Assembly (NCBI RefSeq): GCF_965262965.1
Contig: NZ_OZ253573.1
Coordinates: 124,001-188,000 of the forward strand
DNA length: 64,000 nucleotides
Source of the DNA: Poriferisodalis sp965262965
GTDB taxonomy: Bacteria > Actinomycetota > Acidimicrobiia > Acidimicrobiales > Poriferisodalaceae
Direction: 5' to 3'
The notes under the pieces were generated by a model. It saw nothing but the letters and a program-made list of their open reading frames with translations. It ran no database searches and was not told where the DNA came from. Both the position numbers and the translations under genes were made by a program. Below are positions 1 to 8,160 of the stretch, piece by piece (within the stretch, counting starts at the first letter, position 1; every line of letters starts with the position of its first letter).

Positions 1-61
1 CCGTCAGCAGTCGGGCAGCCTGGCGGATGTCGTCGAGGTACTTCTTGGATTCAAGCCTCAT
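1..61 (-). CDS. HEPN-domain toxin (HepT/DUF86-like), N-terminal fragment cut by window edge
   Basis: Only the first 20 codons lie in the window. The ATG at 61-59 overlaps the end of the upstream nucleotidyltransferase gene, and the start (MRLESKKYLDDIRQA) resembles HepT/DUF86 proteins, which begin with a YLxDI helix. In MNT/HEPN modules HepT is an RNase-type toxin that the nucleotidyltransferase partner neutralises. The catalytic RxxxxxH motif would lie outside the window. The call rests on gene order, translational overlap and this short N-terminus. Confidence 0.5.
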   Translation of the reverse strand, partial: MRLESKKYLDDIRQAARLLT

Positions 62-359
62 AGACCGGGATTCTGGTCGTCTCGACGGCTTCCAGGAAGT
101 AGGGGTTCTTGATGGCGGCGCGCACAACCAAGTCGACGGACCGATCGAACAGGTCTTCGAGAGCCTCAAGTAGGCCGAAATAGGTGTTCGAGTAGTCGTC
201 GAGGGCGACGGGTTGGAAATCGACCAGGAAATCCAAGTCGCTGCGATCTGGGTCGAAGCTGCCTCGGGCGGCAGAGCCGAACAAGTCGAGACGCAGAACG
301 TTGAAGCGCTTGCAGAGCTGCTTGACGGCATCGGTGTGGTCGGCGAGGGCGGCGGTCAT
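51..359 (-). CDS. MNT-type nucleotidyltransferase (MntA-like antitoxin)
   Basis: Small (102 aa) minimal nucleotidyltransferase. The signature is visible as GSAARGSFDPDRSDLDFLVD: the GSxARG turn followed by the SDxDxxV metal-binding aspartates. The ATG at 359 is preferred because the upstream in-frame extension is Cys/Arg-rich with no homology-like features. The protein ends inside the start of a HEPN-like gene, the usual MNT/HEPN arrangement. In studied systems MntA adenylylates a tyrosine of HepT and so blocks its RNase activity; here that role is inferred from family and context. Confidence 0.8.
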   Translation of the reverse strand: MTAALADHTDAVKQLCKRFNVLRLDLFGSAARGSFDPDRSDLDFLVDFQPVALDDYSNTYFGLLEALEDLFDRSVDLVVRAAIKNPYFLEAVETTRIPVYEA

Positions 360-474
360 GCTCGACTCCACGCGGATTGGCTCACATTCACAAGGTATCC
401 CGCAGGTTGGGCCGTCACGCTGACAGCGCTGCGCACAGGACGGAGGCAGGACGGCGGCGGTAGCGTCACGGCTC

Positions 475-1380
475 ATGAGCATGGGAAGCATCAACTTGGG
501 ACGTATCGGCATCTGGACGGGGGTGCTTGACGCGCTGCCGTCCGCGCAAGGTGTGGAATTCGTCGCCGAAGCGGAGGAACTTGGCTACGGGGCCTTCTGG
601 GTCCCCGAAGCTGTCGGACGTGACCCATTCGTGGCTGCCGCCCGCCTGCTGGAGGGCACCAGCACCATCAAGATCGCCACCGGCATTGCCAACATCTACG
701 CCCGCGACCCCATGACGATGGCCAACACGCTGCGCACCATCGACGAGGCCTTCCCAGGGCGTTTCCTGCTGGGCCTCGGCGTCAGCCACCACCACCTGGT
801 CGAGTACATCCGCAAGCACGACTACTCCCGGCCGCTGAGCTACATGCGCGAGTACCTCGAGCGCATGAACAAGGCCCGCTTCATGGCCCACGGCCCTCAA
901 GACTTGCCCGAGGTCGTGCTGGCGGCCCTCGGCCCGAAAATGCTGGAGCTGTCGGCCACTGCCACCGCCGGCGCCCACCCCTATTTCGTGCCGCCGGAGC
1001 ACACAGCGATCGCCCGGGAAACCATGGGCCCCGACGCCGCGCTGTACCCCGAGCAGATGGCGATTCTGGACACCAACGCCGAGTCGGCCCGGACCTTGGC
1101 CCGCAAGAACATGGCCATCTACTTGGGCTTGCCGAACTACGCCAACAACCTGCTGCGGCTGGGCTTCACCCAAGCCGACATCAACGGCGGCCCCTACGGG
1201 GGACCGTCGGACAAGCTGGTCGACGCCATCGTGGCCTGGGGCACCGAAGAGGATGTCGAAGCCCGTGTGGAAGCCCACTTCGATGCCGGCGCCGACCACG
1301 TCTGCGTGCAGGTTCTGGCCCCCAATCCTGACGCTGCATTCGACGGCTGGCGCCGCCTCGCCCCCGCCCTGTGCGGCTGA
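475..1380 (+). CDS. LLM-class (luciferase-like) F420-type oxidoreductase
   Basis: 301 aa single-domain TIM-barrel protein of the bacterial luciferase-like family. It resembles the actinobacterial TIGR03620-like group of probable F420-dependent oxidoreductases. Seen: an N-terminal GRIGIWTG strand, FWVPEAVGRDP, the KIATGIANIYARDP segment and LGLGVSHHHLVE, typical of the barrel strands around the cofactor. Substrate is not predictable. A second in-frame ATG lies at 481. A TAGCGT box at 461-466 sits 8 nt before the first ATG, consistent with a leaderless start. It is transcribed in the same direction as the SUF operon but separated by 91 bp. Confidence 0.8.
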   Translation: MSMGSINLGRIGIWTGVLDALPSAQGVEFVAEAEELGYGAFWVPEAVGRDPFVAAARLLEGTSTIKIATGIANIYARDPMTMANTLRTIDEAFPGRFLLGLGVSHHHLVEYIRKHDYSRPLSYMREYLERMNKARFMAHGPQDLPEVVLAALGPKMLELSATATAGAHPYFVPPEHTAIARETMGPDAALYPEQMAILDTNAESARTLARKNMAIYLGLPNYANNLLRLGFTQADINGGPYGGPSDKLVDAIVAWGTEEDVEARVEAHFDAGADHVCVQVLAPNPDAAFDGWRRLAPALCG

Positions 1381-1459
1381 GGCCCTGATCGGCGGCGGGC
1401 CGCATGGTTCTGGGTCGTGTGCACAGCCGCCCGCTCCCGGACAGAGGCACGGGTGGCGT

Positions 1460-1465
1460 TAGGCT
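1460..1465 (+). promoter_or_regulatory. TAGGCT -10 box, probable leaderless promoter of sufB
   Basis: TAGGCT ends 6 nt before the sufB ATG and there is no Shine-Dalgarno sequence. A TAnnnT box 6-7 nt before the start codon is the known mark of leaderless transcripts in Actinobacteria. The same arrangement recurs in this window at other operon heads. Confidence 0.4.
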
Positions 1466-1471
1466 GAACCC

Positions 1472-2884
1472 ATGACCGACACCGCCGAAGCCGCCGTCGC
1501 CGTCGATCTGGGCAAGTACAAGCTCGGGTGGAGCGACGAGGAAGATTATGTCTTCAAGCCCAAGCGAGGGCTGAACGAAGACATCATCCGAGAGATGTCC
1601 GCGCTCAAGAAAGAACCGCAGTGGATGCTGGACTTCCGCCTGCGTTCGTACAAGATCTTCCAGCGCAAGCCCATGCCCAACTGGGGCGGCGATATGTCGC
1701 AGATCTACTTCGACGACATCTACTACTACATCAAGCCCACCGAAGGTCAGGTCGACGCCTGGGAAGAGCTTCCCGACTCGGTCAAGGACACCTACGAGAA
1801 GCTGGGCATCCCTGAGGCCGAGCGCAAGTACCTCGCTGGCGTCACGGCACAGTACGAGTCCGAGGTGGTGTACCACCGCAACCGAGAAGATCTCGAAGCC
1901 CAAGGCGTGCTGTTCAGCGACATGGACTCCGCCGTCAAGGAGTACCCCGAGATCGTCCAGCGCTACTTCGGCAAGCTGATTCCGCCGGGTGACAACAAGT
2001 TCTCGGCGCTGAACTCGGCCGTGTGGTCGGGCGGGTCGTTCATCTACGTGCCGCCTGGCGTCGAGGTGGAAATGCCGCTGCAGGCCTACTTCCGCATCAA
2101 CGCCGAGAACATGGGCCAGTTCGAGCGCACGCTGATCATCGCCGACGAAGGCGCCACCGTGCACTACATCGAAGGCTGCTCGGCGCCGGTGTACACCACC
2201 GACTCGCTGCACTCGGCCGTCGTCGAGCTGGTGGCGCTACCAGGCGCGCGCATCACCTACACCACCATCCAGAACTGGTCGAACAACGTGTTCAACTTGG
2301 TCACCAAGCGCGCGGCCGCCTACGACGAGGCCCACGTGGAGTGGATCGACGGCAACATCGGCTCCCGCCTCACGATGAAGTACCCGGCCGTGTATCTGAT
2401 GGGGCCCAAGGCCTCGGGCGAGGTGCTCTCGGTGGCCTACGCAGGCGCCGGCCAGCACCAGGACGCCGGAGCGAAGATGGTGCACGCCGCCCCCGAGACC
2501 ACGTCGAAGATCGTGTCGAAGTCGATCTCCAAGGACGGCGGCCGCACCACCTACCGAGGGCTCGTGCGGGTCGAGGAAGGCATGACCGGTTGCCGCAGCC
2601 ATGTGCAGTGCGACGCGCTGCTGCTCGACCAGGACAGCCGCTCCGATACGTACCCGTATCAGGAGATCGGCTCGCGGGACGCCGAGATCGGCCACGAGGC
2701 AACCGTGTCGAAGGTCGCCGACGAGCAGCTCTTCTATCTCATGAGCCGCGGTCTTTCGGCCGAGCAGGCCATGGGCATGGTCGTGAACGGCTTCATCGAA
2801 CCGGTCACGCGCACACTCCCGATGGAATACGCCGTGGAGTGGAGCCGGCTGATCGAGCTGCAAATGGAGGGATCGATCGGCTGA
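1472..2884 (+). CDS. sufB: Fe-S cluster assembly scaffold SufB
   Basis: 470 aa, normal length for SufB, the scaffold subunit of the SufBC2D complex on which Fe-S clusters are built. Family hallmarks are visible: the N-terminal Y(K/L)xGWSDEEDYVF region, MLDFRLRSYKIF, GVLFSDMDSAV, WSGGSFIYVPPGVEVEMPLQ, and the C-terminal beta-helix ending in the RGLSAEQAMGMVVNGFIEP segment. It heads an operon whose next genes overlap by 1-4 bp. Its TGA overlaps the ATG of a CoA-ester lyase rather than sufD, an unusual interruption of the usual sufB-sufD order. Confidence 0.96.
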   Translation: MTDTAEAAVAVDLGKYKLGWSDEEDYVFKPKRGLNEDIIREMSALKKEPQWMLDFRLRSYKIFQRKPMPNWGGDMSQIYFDDIYYYIKPTEGQVDAWEELPDSVKDTYEKLGIPEAERKYLAGVTAQYESEVVYHRNREDLEAQGVLFSDMDSAVKEYPEIVQRYFGKLIPPGDNKFSALNSAVWSGGSFIYVPPGVEVEMPLQAYFRINAENMGQFERTLIIADEGATVHYIEGCSAPVYTTDSLHSAVVELVALPGARITYTTIQNWSNNVFNLVTKRAAAYDEAHVEWIDGNIGSRLTMKYPAVYLMGPKASGEVLSVAYAGAGQHQDAGAKMVHAAPETTSKIVSKSISKDGGRTTYRGLVRVEEGMTGCRSHVQCDALLLDQDSRSDTYPYQEIGSRDAEIGHEATVSKVADEQLFYLMSRGLSAEQAMGMVVNGFIEPVTRTLPMEYAVEWSRLIELQMEGSIG

Positions 2885-3942
2885 TGCGCAGCCCAAAGGA
2901 CTTCTTCGCCCCGCTTGCACTCGGGGCGCCGCAGCCCTTGCGCGAGATCCCCTTCCGGCCCTCGCGGATGATCCACTTCTTCGATCCGTCCAACGAGCGA
3001 ATGCGGGCCAAGGTGCTCGACATCGCGCCCGGCGTGGACGTTCTGTTGGGCAACCTCGAGGACGCGGTATCCGCCGACAACAAGGGCGCGGCCCGCAATG
3101 GGCTCATCGAGATCGGCAAGGCATGGGAGCCCGGCAGCACGCAGCTGTGGACCCGGGTCAACAGCCTCGACTCGCCGTGGTTCCTCGACGACATCTGGGC
3201 GCTGTGTCACGAGATCGGCGACAAGCTCGATGTGATCATGGTGCCCAAGGTCGAGGGCCCCGAAGACATTCACTACGTCGATCGGCTGCTCGCACAGATT
3301 GAGGCTCGCGTCGGGCTCGATCGGCCGCTGCTGGTGCATGCCATCTTGGAGACCGCTCGGGGAGTGGCCAACGTCGAGACCATCTGCCTGGCCAGCCCGC
3401 GCATGCAGGGGCTGTCGCTTGGTCCCGCCGACTTGGCCGCGGACCGCCGGATGAAGACGACGCGCGTGGGCGGCGGCCACCCCGGCTACCTCGTCCGCAC
3501 CGATCCAGAAGCGGGCGCCGACGACGCCGCGCGCACCGCCTTCCAGCAGGATCTGTGGCACTACACACTGGCCCGGATGGTGGACGCCTGCGGAACCGCA
3601 GGGATCCTGCCGTACTACGGGCCCTTCGGCGACATCGCCGATGCCGTGGGCTGCGAGGACCAATTCCGCAACGCGTACCTGCTGGGCTGCGTGGGGGCGT
3701 GGAGCCTGCATCCCAGCCAGATCGCCATCGCCAAGCGTGTGTTCAGCCCCGAACCAGCCGAGGTTGCGTGGGCGCAGCGGGTGGTGACCGAGATGGGCGA
3801 CGGCACGGGCGCCGTCATGATCGACGGCAAGATGCAGGACGACGCCACCGTCAAGCAGTGCCGCGTCGTGTTGAAGCTGGCCCACGATCTGTCCGCTGGC
3901 GACCCTGAGCTGGCTGACGCGTACGGCCTCAGCAACGCATGA
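2884..3942 (+). CDS. HpcH/HpaI-family CoA-ester lyase, malyl-CoA/beta-methylmalyl-CoA lyase-like
   Basis: 352 aa. Start ATG overlaps the sufB stop (TGATG). The protein follows the citrate-lyase-beta/malyl-CoA lyase pattern: LGNLEDAVSADNKGAAR near the N-terminus, LWTRVNSLDSPW, the PKVEGPEDI strand, ILETARGVANVE and LSLGPADLAADRRMKTT. The last segment and the inserted GGGHP-type loop resemble Mcl1-type L-malyl-CoA/beta-methylmalyl-CoA lyases, which make or cleave glyoxylate plus acyl-CoA. The acidic Mg-binding residues are conserved. Substrate is inferred; it could act in glyoxylate, methylaspartate or dicarboxylate metabolism. Its placement inside a SUF operon is odd. Confidence 0.8.
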   Translation: MRSPKDFFAPLALGAPQPLREIPFRPSRMIHFFDPSNERMRAKVLDIAPGVDVLLGNLEDAVSADNKGAARNGLIEIGKAWEPGSTQLWTRVNSLDSPWFLDDIWALCHEIGDKLDVIMVPKVEGPEDIHYVDRLLAQIEARVGLDRPLLVHAILETARGVANVETICLASPRMQGLSLGPADLAADRRMKTTRVGGGHPGYLVRTDPEAGADDAARTAFQQDLWHYTLARMVDACGTAGILPYYGPFGDIADAVGCEDQFRNAYLLGCVGAWSLHPSQIAIAKRVFSPEPAEVAWAQRVVTEMGDGTGAVMIDGKMQDDATVKQCRVVLKLAHDLSAGDPELADAYGLSNA

Positions 3943-4823
3943 GCCCTGCGAACCCCTCGGAGGCAGCGGATCGACCTCGTCGGTCGGTTCTGTATATGCC
4001 GGCCGCCAACGCCCGGGCGTTGGAGAAGGCCAAGGGAATCGACGCCGACGCGCTGATCTTCGATCTCGAAGATGCCGTTGCGCCCGACGCCAAGGAAGCT
4101 GCACGGCACGGCGCCTGCGCCGCAGCGGCATCGGGCGAATACGGGTACCGCGAATTGACCATTCGCTGCAACAGCCTCGACACGCCCTGGGGCCGCGAGG
4201 ACGTGCTGACGGCGGGCGCCGCTGCGCCATCCGCGGTCGTGATCCCCAAAGTGTCGGGCGCGGCAGACCTCGCCGCCGTCGCCGAGCTGCTCGAGGCGTC
4301 GGGCGCGACCGACGCAACCCGCATCTGGGCCATGATCGAGACGCCTGCGGGCATCGCGAACGCCCGCGAGATCGCTGCGTTCGAGCGCACCGGCGCCGTC
4401 GTGATGGGAACCAACGACATGGCCAAAGAGCTGCGGGCCACGATCACCGCAGACCGTGCGACGCTGGTGCCGCATCTGGCGAGCTGCCTGGTGGCTGCCC
4501 GGGAGGCCGGTGTCGTGGCATTCGACGGCGTGTACAACGACATCGCGAACGCTGACGGCTTCGCCGCAGTGTGCCTGCAAGGTGCGCAGATGGGCTTCGA
4601 CGGCAAGACGCTGATCCATCCCAGCCAAGTGGGCCCCTGCAACGACATCTTTTCGCCCAGCCTCGACGAGCTCGAATTCCATCGCAAGGTGATCGCCGCG
4701 TTCGATGAAGCAGTGGCCGATGGCCGCGGCGTGGTCACCGTCGAGGGCAGAATGATTGAGAACCTGCATGTGGACGAGGCTCGGCGGGCGATAGTGCTCG
4801 CCGAGGCCATCGCGGAACGCTGA
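3939..4823 (+). CDS. CitE-like CoA-ester lyase
   Basis: 294 aa, HpcH/HpaI aldolase/citrate lyase beta-like family. Seen: SVLYMPAANARALEKA at the N-terminus, DALIFDLEDAVAPDAKE (Mg-binding acidic pair), IRCNSLDTPWG, VVIPKVSGA, MIETPAGIANA and the C-terminal LIHPSQV. It overlaps the preceding lyase gene by ATGA, so the two are translationally coupled. It is shorter than, and only distantly similar to, its neighbour, so it is probably not a recent duplicate. Free-standing CitE-like proteins act on malyl-CoA, citramalyl-CoA or related thioesters; the substrate here is unknown. Confidence 0.85.
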   Translation: MSPANPSEAADRPRRSVLYMPAANARALEKAKGIDADALIFDLEDAVAPDAKEAARHGACAAAASGEYGYRELTIRCNSLDTPWGREDVLTAGAAAPSAVVIPKVSGAADLAAVAELLEASGATDATRIWAMIETPAGIANAREIAAFERTGAVVMGTNDMAKELRATITADRATLVPHLASCLVAAREAGVVAFDGVYNDIANADGFAAVCLQGAQMGFDGKTLIHPSQVGPCNDIFSPSLDELEFHRKVIAAFDEAVADGRGVVTVEGRMIENLHVDEARRAIVLAEAIAER

Positions 4824-4837
4824 GGGAGACGCTGGCC

Positions 4838-5218
4838 GTGCCGATGCGTACGAACTGTCGCCACTACGAAACCCGTACGTACCCGAACGGTGACACCGTG
4901 CGCAAATGCAACCTCGACCTCGCCCCCGAGGCTCCGTGGCGGTGCCCCGAGGACTGTCCGTCGTACTCGCCCCGACGGCTCGATGCCGGCTGGCAGTACG
5001 GCTCGCTCGGCCTGCAGAACTTCGCCAAGGAGCCCGAGAGCATCGGTATGGACGACTCCATCGGCGATCTCCTCGACGCCGCTGAGGACATCGTGAACGA
5101 AGCCGTTCCGCGCATCGTCGCCGAAGTTGCCGCTGAGAAAAAACGTCCGAAGAGGCTGCGTGGCAAGACGCGTAGCCGCGGCAGCGCGAAGCGCCGCAAG
5201 CGCAAGCGTCGCAACTGA
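4838..5218 (+). CDS. small Cys4 protein with a strongly basic tail, SUF operon, function unknown
   Basis: 126 aa from GTG, preceded by GAGGGAG at 4822-4828. The N-terminal part carries C7, H9, C24, C36 and C40 (CRHY..., CNLD..., CPEDC), a possible metal- or cluster-binding set. A central acidic helix follows (DDSIGDLLDAAEDIVNEAV). The last ~25 residues are almost all Lys/Arg (KKRPKRLRGKTRSRG...), like nucleic-acid- or ribosome-binding tails. It sits between the CoA lyases and sufD with 14 and 34 bp gaps. No known family is recognised. A link to Fe-S biogenesis is inferred from position only. Confidence 0.7.
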   Translation: MPMRTNCRHYETRTYPNGDTVRKCNLDLAPEAPWRCPEDCPSYSPRRLDAGWQYGSLGLQNFAKEPESIGMDDSIGDLLDAAEDIVNEAVPRIVAEVAAEKKRPKRLRGKTRSRGSAKRRKRKRRN

Positions 5219-5252
5219 GGTCGCCGCAGGCGCGCCGGTAGCCTTTGCCGCA

Positions 5253-6524
5253 GTGTTCACAATCGAACTGGTCGACGCGCTCGACGGCTCCGACGCGTTG
5301 GCGAAGCGGCGCCGCGCCGCCGCCGAACGCGCCGTCGCTGCCGGCCAGCCGTCGTTCACTGCAGAGGAATGGCGCTACACGCCCATCGACGACCTCGACG
5401 TCAGCCACTACTCGTTCGGAGCGCCCGGCGGCACCGCGGGGCCCGTGGGCTTGCTGGGGGGCGTCGACGCCGCCGCCGCTGCGGTGGTCCGCATCACCAA
5501 TGGCGTTGTCGTCGAGGCAACGGTTCGGTGCGAAGGCATCAGCGTGTGCACGCTCGGCGACGGAGCCGAAGACCTCATGGGCATCGTCGCTGCCGACGGT
5601 CCCGATGTGTTCGGCGACTGGAACCTCGCGCTCGCGAGTGCCCCGATCGCGATCCGCATCGATCCGCGCGCTGTCGTGCGGGCACCGATCATCGTGCATT
5701 GCCACACCGATGCCGACGCCTTGGCCTGGTTCCCGAGGCTCGTCGTGGACGCTGGCCGCACCAGCGAAGCCACGGTCATCGAGCATCACACCAGCGGGGA
5801 CGGCCCGGCGCTCATCAGCCCGCTCACCGAGCTGAGCGTCGGCGATGGCGCAAATCTGGCGCACCTGACCGTTCAAGAGCTGGGATCAGCCGTCTGGCAG
5901 ATTGCAAATCACTGCGCGGATGTCGGCCGTGACGGAAATCTTCGCATCGGGCATGTCGCGATGGGCGGCGAATATGCTCGGGCGCGCATCGAGACGACGA
6001 TGACCGGACGAGGCGGTCACAGTGAGATCGACGCCGTGTACTTCGGCCAAGGCACCTCGACGCTCGATTTCCGCACGTTCCAGACGCACGTCGCGCCGCA
6101 CACGACATCCGATCTGCTGTTCAAGGGCGCCGTCGACGACCATGGGCGGGCGGTGTACACGGGTCTGATCCGCATTGAGGCCGACGCAGCGCATGTCGTC
6201 GCCGAGCAGACGAACCGCATCTTGAAGCTCTCGCCTCATGCATGGGCCCAGTCGGTCCCGAATCTGGAGATCGAGAACAACGACGTTCAGTGCAGCCACG
6301 CGTCGTCGATCGGTCCCGTCAATGCCGATCAGCGCTTCTATCTCGAGAGCCGCGGCGTCCCCACCGACGTCGCCGAGGCACTTGTCGTGCGCGGTTTCTT
6401 CGGCGAGGTGCTCGAAGTGCTGCCGTCTGTGGAAGTGGCCGCATCAGTGCGTGACCGGATCGACCAGCTGCTCGACGACCCAGCCGAGCACCGAGCGGCA
6501 TCCGACAGCGGAGCGGCAGCGTGA
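5253..6524 (+). CDS. sufD: Fe-S cluster assembly protein SufD
   Basis: 423 aa from GTG 5253; the longer upstream reading frame overlaps the preceding gene and is Arg-rich, so it was discarded. SufD is the SufB paralogue of the SufBC2D scaffold. Visible family segments: EEWRYTPIDDLDVSHY near the N-terminus, and in the beta-helix and C-terminal half LDFRTFQTHVAPHTTSDLLF, GLIRIEADAAHVVAEQTNR, NDVQCSHASSIGPV and RGVPTDVAEALVVRGFFGEV. The end overlaps the Rieske gene start (GTGA). Confidence 0.94.
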   Translation: MFTIELVDALDGSDALAKRRRAAAERAVAAGQPSFTAEEWRYTPIDDLDVSHYSFGAPGGTAGPVGLLGGVDAAAAAVVRITNGVVVEATVRCEGISVCTLGDGAEDLMGIVAADGPDVFGDWNLALASAPIAIRIDPRAVVRAPIIVHCHTDADALAWFPRLVVDAGRTSEATVIEHHTSGDGPALISPLTELSVGDGANLAHLTVQELGSAVWQIANHCADVGRDGNLRIGHVAMGGEYARARIETTMTGRGGHSEIDAVYFGQGTSTLDFRTFQTHVAPHTTSDLLFKGAVDDHGRAVYTGLIRIEADAAHVVAEQTNRILKLSPHAWAQSVPNLEIENNDVQCSHASSIGPVNADQRFYLESRGVPTDVAEALVVRGFFGEVLEVLPSVEVAASVRDRIDQLLDDPAEHRAASDSGAAA

Positions 6525-6856
6525 ATGCCGAGCCGGCATCAGGGCGTGTTGCCGTGCTGTGCCGCCGCGACGACGTGCCCGACGGCGAGGCCCGTCGCTT
6601 CGACGTGGACGGGCATCGCATTGCGCTAGCCCGCATCGGCGACGCGTTCTACGCGATCGGCGACCGGTGCAGCCACCAAAACTATTCGCTGTCCGAAGGC
6701 TGGGTGTGGCCCGAGGATTGCACGGTGGAGTGCCCCCAGCACTCATCATGCTTCAGCCTCGAGACGGGTCGCCCCAACGTGTTTCCGGCGACTCAGCCGG
6801 TGCCGGTGTACGAAGTGCGTCTCGACGGCGACGATGTCGCCGTGGTGCTGCCATGA
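6521..6856 (+). CDS. Rieske [2Fe-2S] ferredoxin of the SUF operon
   Basis: 111 aa. The two Rieske motifs are present: CSHQN (C-x-H) around residues 48-50 and CPQH (C-x2-H) around residues 68-71, spaced as in small ferredoxin-type Rieske proteins. Rieske/non-haem oxygenase-type ferredoxins are regular members of actinobacterial SUF operons, where they may feed electrons or act as cluster carriers. The GTG start overlaps the sufD stop and its own stop overlaps sufC1 (ATGA), so translation is coupled. Confidence 0.92.
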   Translation: MNAEPASGRVAVLCRRDDVPDGEARRFDVDGHRIALARIGDAFYAIGDRCSHQNYSLSEGWVWPEDCTVECPQHSSCFSLETGRPNVFPATQPVPVYEVRLDGDDVAVVLP

Positions 6857-7743
6857 ATGACTCCACCTACACCTTGCGCATCGAGGGCTTGTACGCCTCG
6901 GCTGGGGGACAAGAGATCCTGCGAGGCATCAATCTTGAGGTGTCGTCGGGACGCGTGCACGCGATCATGGGACCGAACGGCTCGGGCAAGAGCACCCTCG
7001 CCCACGTTGTGATGGGGCGGCCCGGCTACGAGGTCACCGCGGGCTCGGTCACCCTCAATGGCGTCGACATGCTCAGCCTCGCGCCGTGGGAACGAGCACA
7101 AGCCGGGCTCTTCCTGGCAATGCAGCACCCCACCGAGGTGCCCGGTGTGTCGGCGGCGCAGGCCTTGGGCGAGGCCTTCGCGTATCGGGCGGAGCTCGCA
7201 GGCAACGATGCCGCTGGTGACGGCACCAGCAACGGCCACGATGTCAGCGATCGGCTGACGGCCGAGGCTGCCGCGGTGGGACTGAAAGCCGAGCTTGTGG
7301 CGCGGCCGTTGAACGTCGACATGTCCGGCGGCGAGAAGAAGCGCAACGAGACGGTGCAGCTCGCAGTGCTCGAGCCGCGCATCGCCATCTTGGATGAGCT
7401 CGACAGCGGCCTCGACATCGACGCGCTGAGAGCATGCGCCAACCGCATCGAGGCACTCACCAACGCGGGCCTCGGAGTGCTTGCAATCACTCACTTCAGC
7501 CGAGTGCTCCAGTATCTGCGCCCCGACGAGGTCCATGTGATCGTGGACGGCCAGTTCGTCGACTCTGGAGGGCCCGAGCTGGCTGATGCGCTCGAAGCCG
7601 ACGGGTACGCGCGGTACCTGCCGGAGGCCCCCGAAGCAGGGGTCGCGGTCTCGATCGGGGACATCGGCGGGCTCTCAGGGCTGACCGCCGGGGGATCCGG
7701 CGCGGACGATCCGTTTGCTGACCCGTTCGCGGACCTGGCCTGA
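6853..7743 (+). CDS. sufC: SufC-type ATPase, first copy (SufBCD partner)
   Basis: 296 aa from ATG 6853, which overlaps the Rieske stop. ABC ATPase with Walker A GPNGSGKS (residues 40-47), a SufC-type signature MSGGEKKRNE and Walker B ILDELDSGLD. The LDSGLD form is diagnostic of SufC. The protein is about 40 aa longer than usual: it has a short insertion after the Q-loop (GNDAAGDGTSNGHD) and a Gly/Asp-rich C-terminal extension (SIGDIGGLSG...DPFADPFADLA). It is probably the ATPase of the SufBCD scaffold encoded just upstream. A second sufC is at 14053-14847. Confidence 0.93.
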   Translation: MNDSTYTLRIEGLYASAGGQEILRGINLEVSSGRVHAIMGPNGSGKSTLAHVVMGRPGYEVTAGSVTLNGVDMLSLAPWERAQAGLFLAMQHPTEVPGVSAAQALGEAFAYRAELAGNDAAGDGTSNGHDVSDRLTAEAAAVGLKAELVARPLNVDMSGGEKKRNETVQLAVLEPRIAILDELDSGLDIDALRACANRIEALTNAGLGVLAITHFSRVLQYLRPDEVHVIVDGQFVDSGGPELADALEADGYARYLPEAPEAGVAVSIGDIGGLSGLTAGGSGADDPFADPFADLA

Positions 7744-7759
7744 GCTGAAATCCGCCAAA

Positions 7760-7772
7760 TCCCGAATCGGGA
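7760..7772. promoter_or_regulatory. 13-bp palindrome between sufC1 and pterin dehydratase gene
   Basis: TCCCGAATCGGGA is a perfect 6-bp inverted repeat around one base. It lies 17 bp after the sufC1 stop and ~80 bp before the next start. It could be an operator or a weak terminator stem; no T-run follows. Confidence 0.25.
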
Positions 7773-7853
7773 GAAATGCTGCTTGACGGGCGCTATGGGC
7801 GCGGGTCAGATGTGACTGGCGACCGTGTGCGGTCGCATGAGGGAGGATGGATG

Positions 7854-8150
7854 ATGGCCCGAGAACTGCTGTCGCAGACTGAGTTGGACGAGCTCGCGGG
7901 CGAGTTGACCGGGTGGGATGTCTCCGCAGCGTCGTTGGCGCGCACCTACCGATTCGGCAATTTCGTCGAGGCGTTCGGATTTATGGCGTCCGCTGCGCTC
8001 GTTGCGGAAAAGATGGACCACCATCCGAACTGGTCGAACGTCTACAACTCCGTCGAGGTGTCGCTGAATACGCATGATCGTGGCGGCGTGACCGAGCTCG
8101 ACGCCGCGCTGGCAAGAGCGATGGACAGCTTGGCGGGACGCACGGGATGA
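7854..8150 (+). CDS. phhB: pterin-4a-carbinolamine dehydratase
   Basis: 98 aa, the usual length. The family signature is clear: EKMDHHPNWSNVYNSVEV with the catalytic HH pair, followed by THDRGGVTELD. The enzyme dehydrates 4a-hydroxytetrahydropterin, recycling the cofactor of aromatic amino acid hydroxylases; in bacteria without such hydroxylases it may serve another pterin role. The second of two adjacent ATGs is chosen because GGAGG (7842-7846) stands 7 nt upstream of it. It is followed after 10 bp by a Nudix gene. Confidence 0.88.
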   Translation: MARELLSQTELDELAGELTGWDVSAASLARTYRFGNFVEAFGFMASAALVAEKMDHHPNWSNVYNSVEVSLNTHDRGGVTELDAALARAMDSLAGRTG

Positions 8151-8160
8151 CGACCGCACG

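Noticed and set aside
2023..2883. Upstream extension of the first CoA lyase (287 extra codons)
   Set aside because: It lies antiphase within sufB and is Arg-rich; the ATG overlapping the sufB stop is the natural start.
3615..5876. 753-codon open frame on the minus strand
   Set aside because: Antisense to two CoA lyases and sufD, which have clear family motifs; the antisense product has no recognisable domain.
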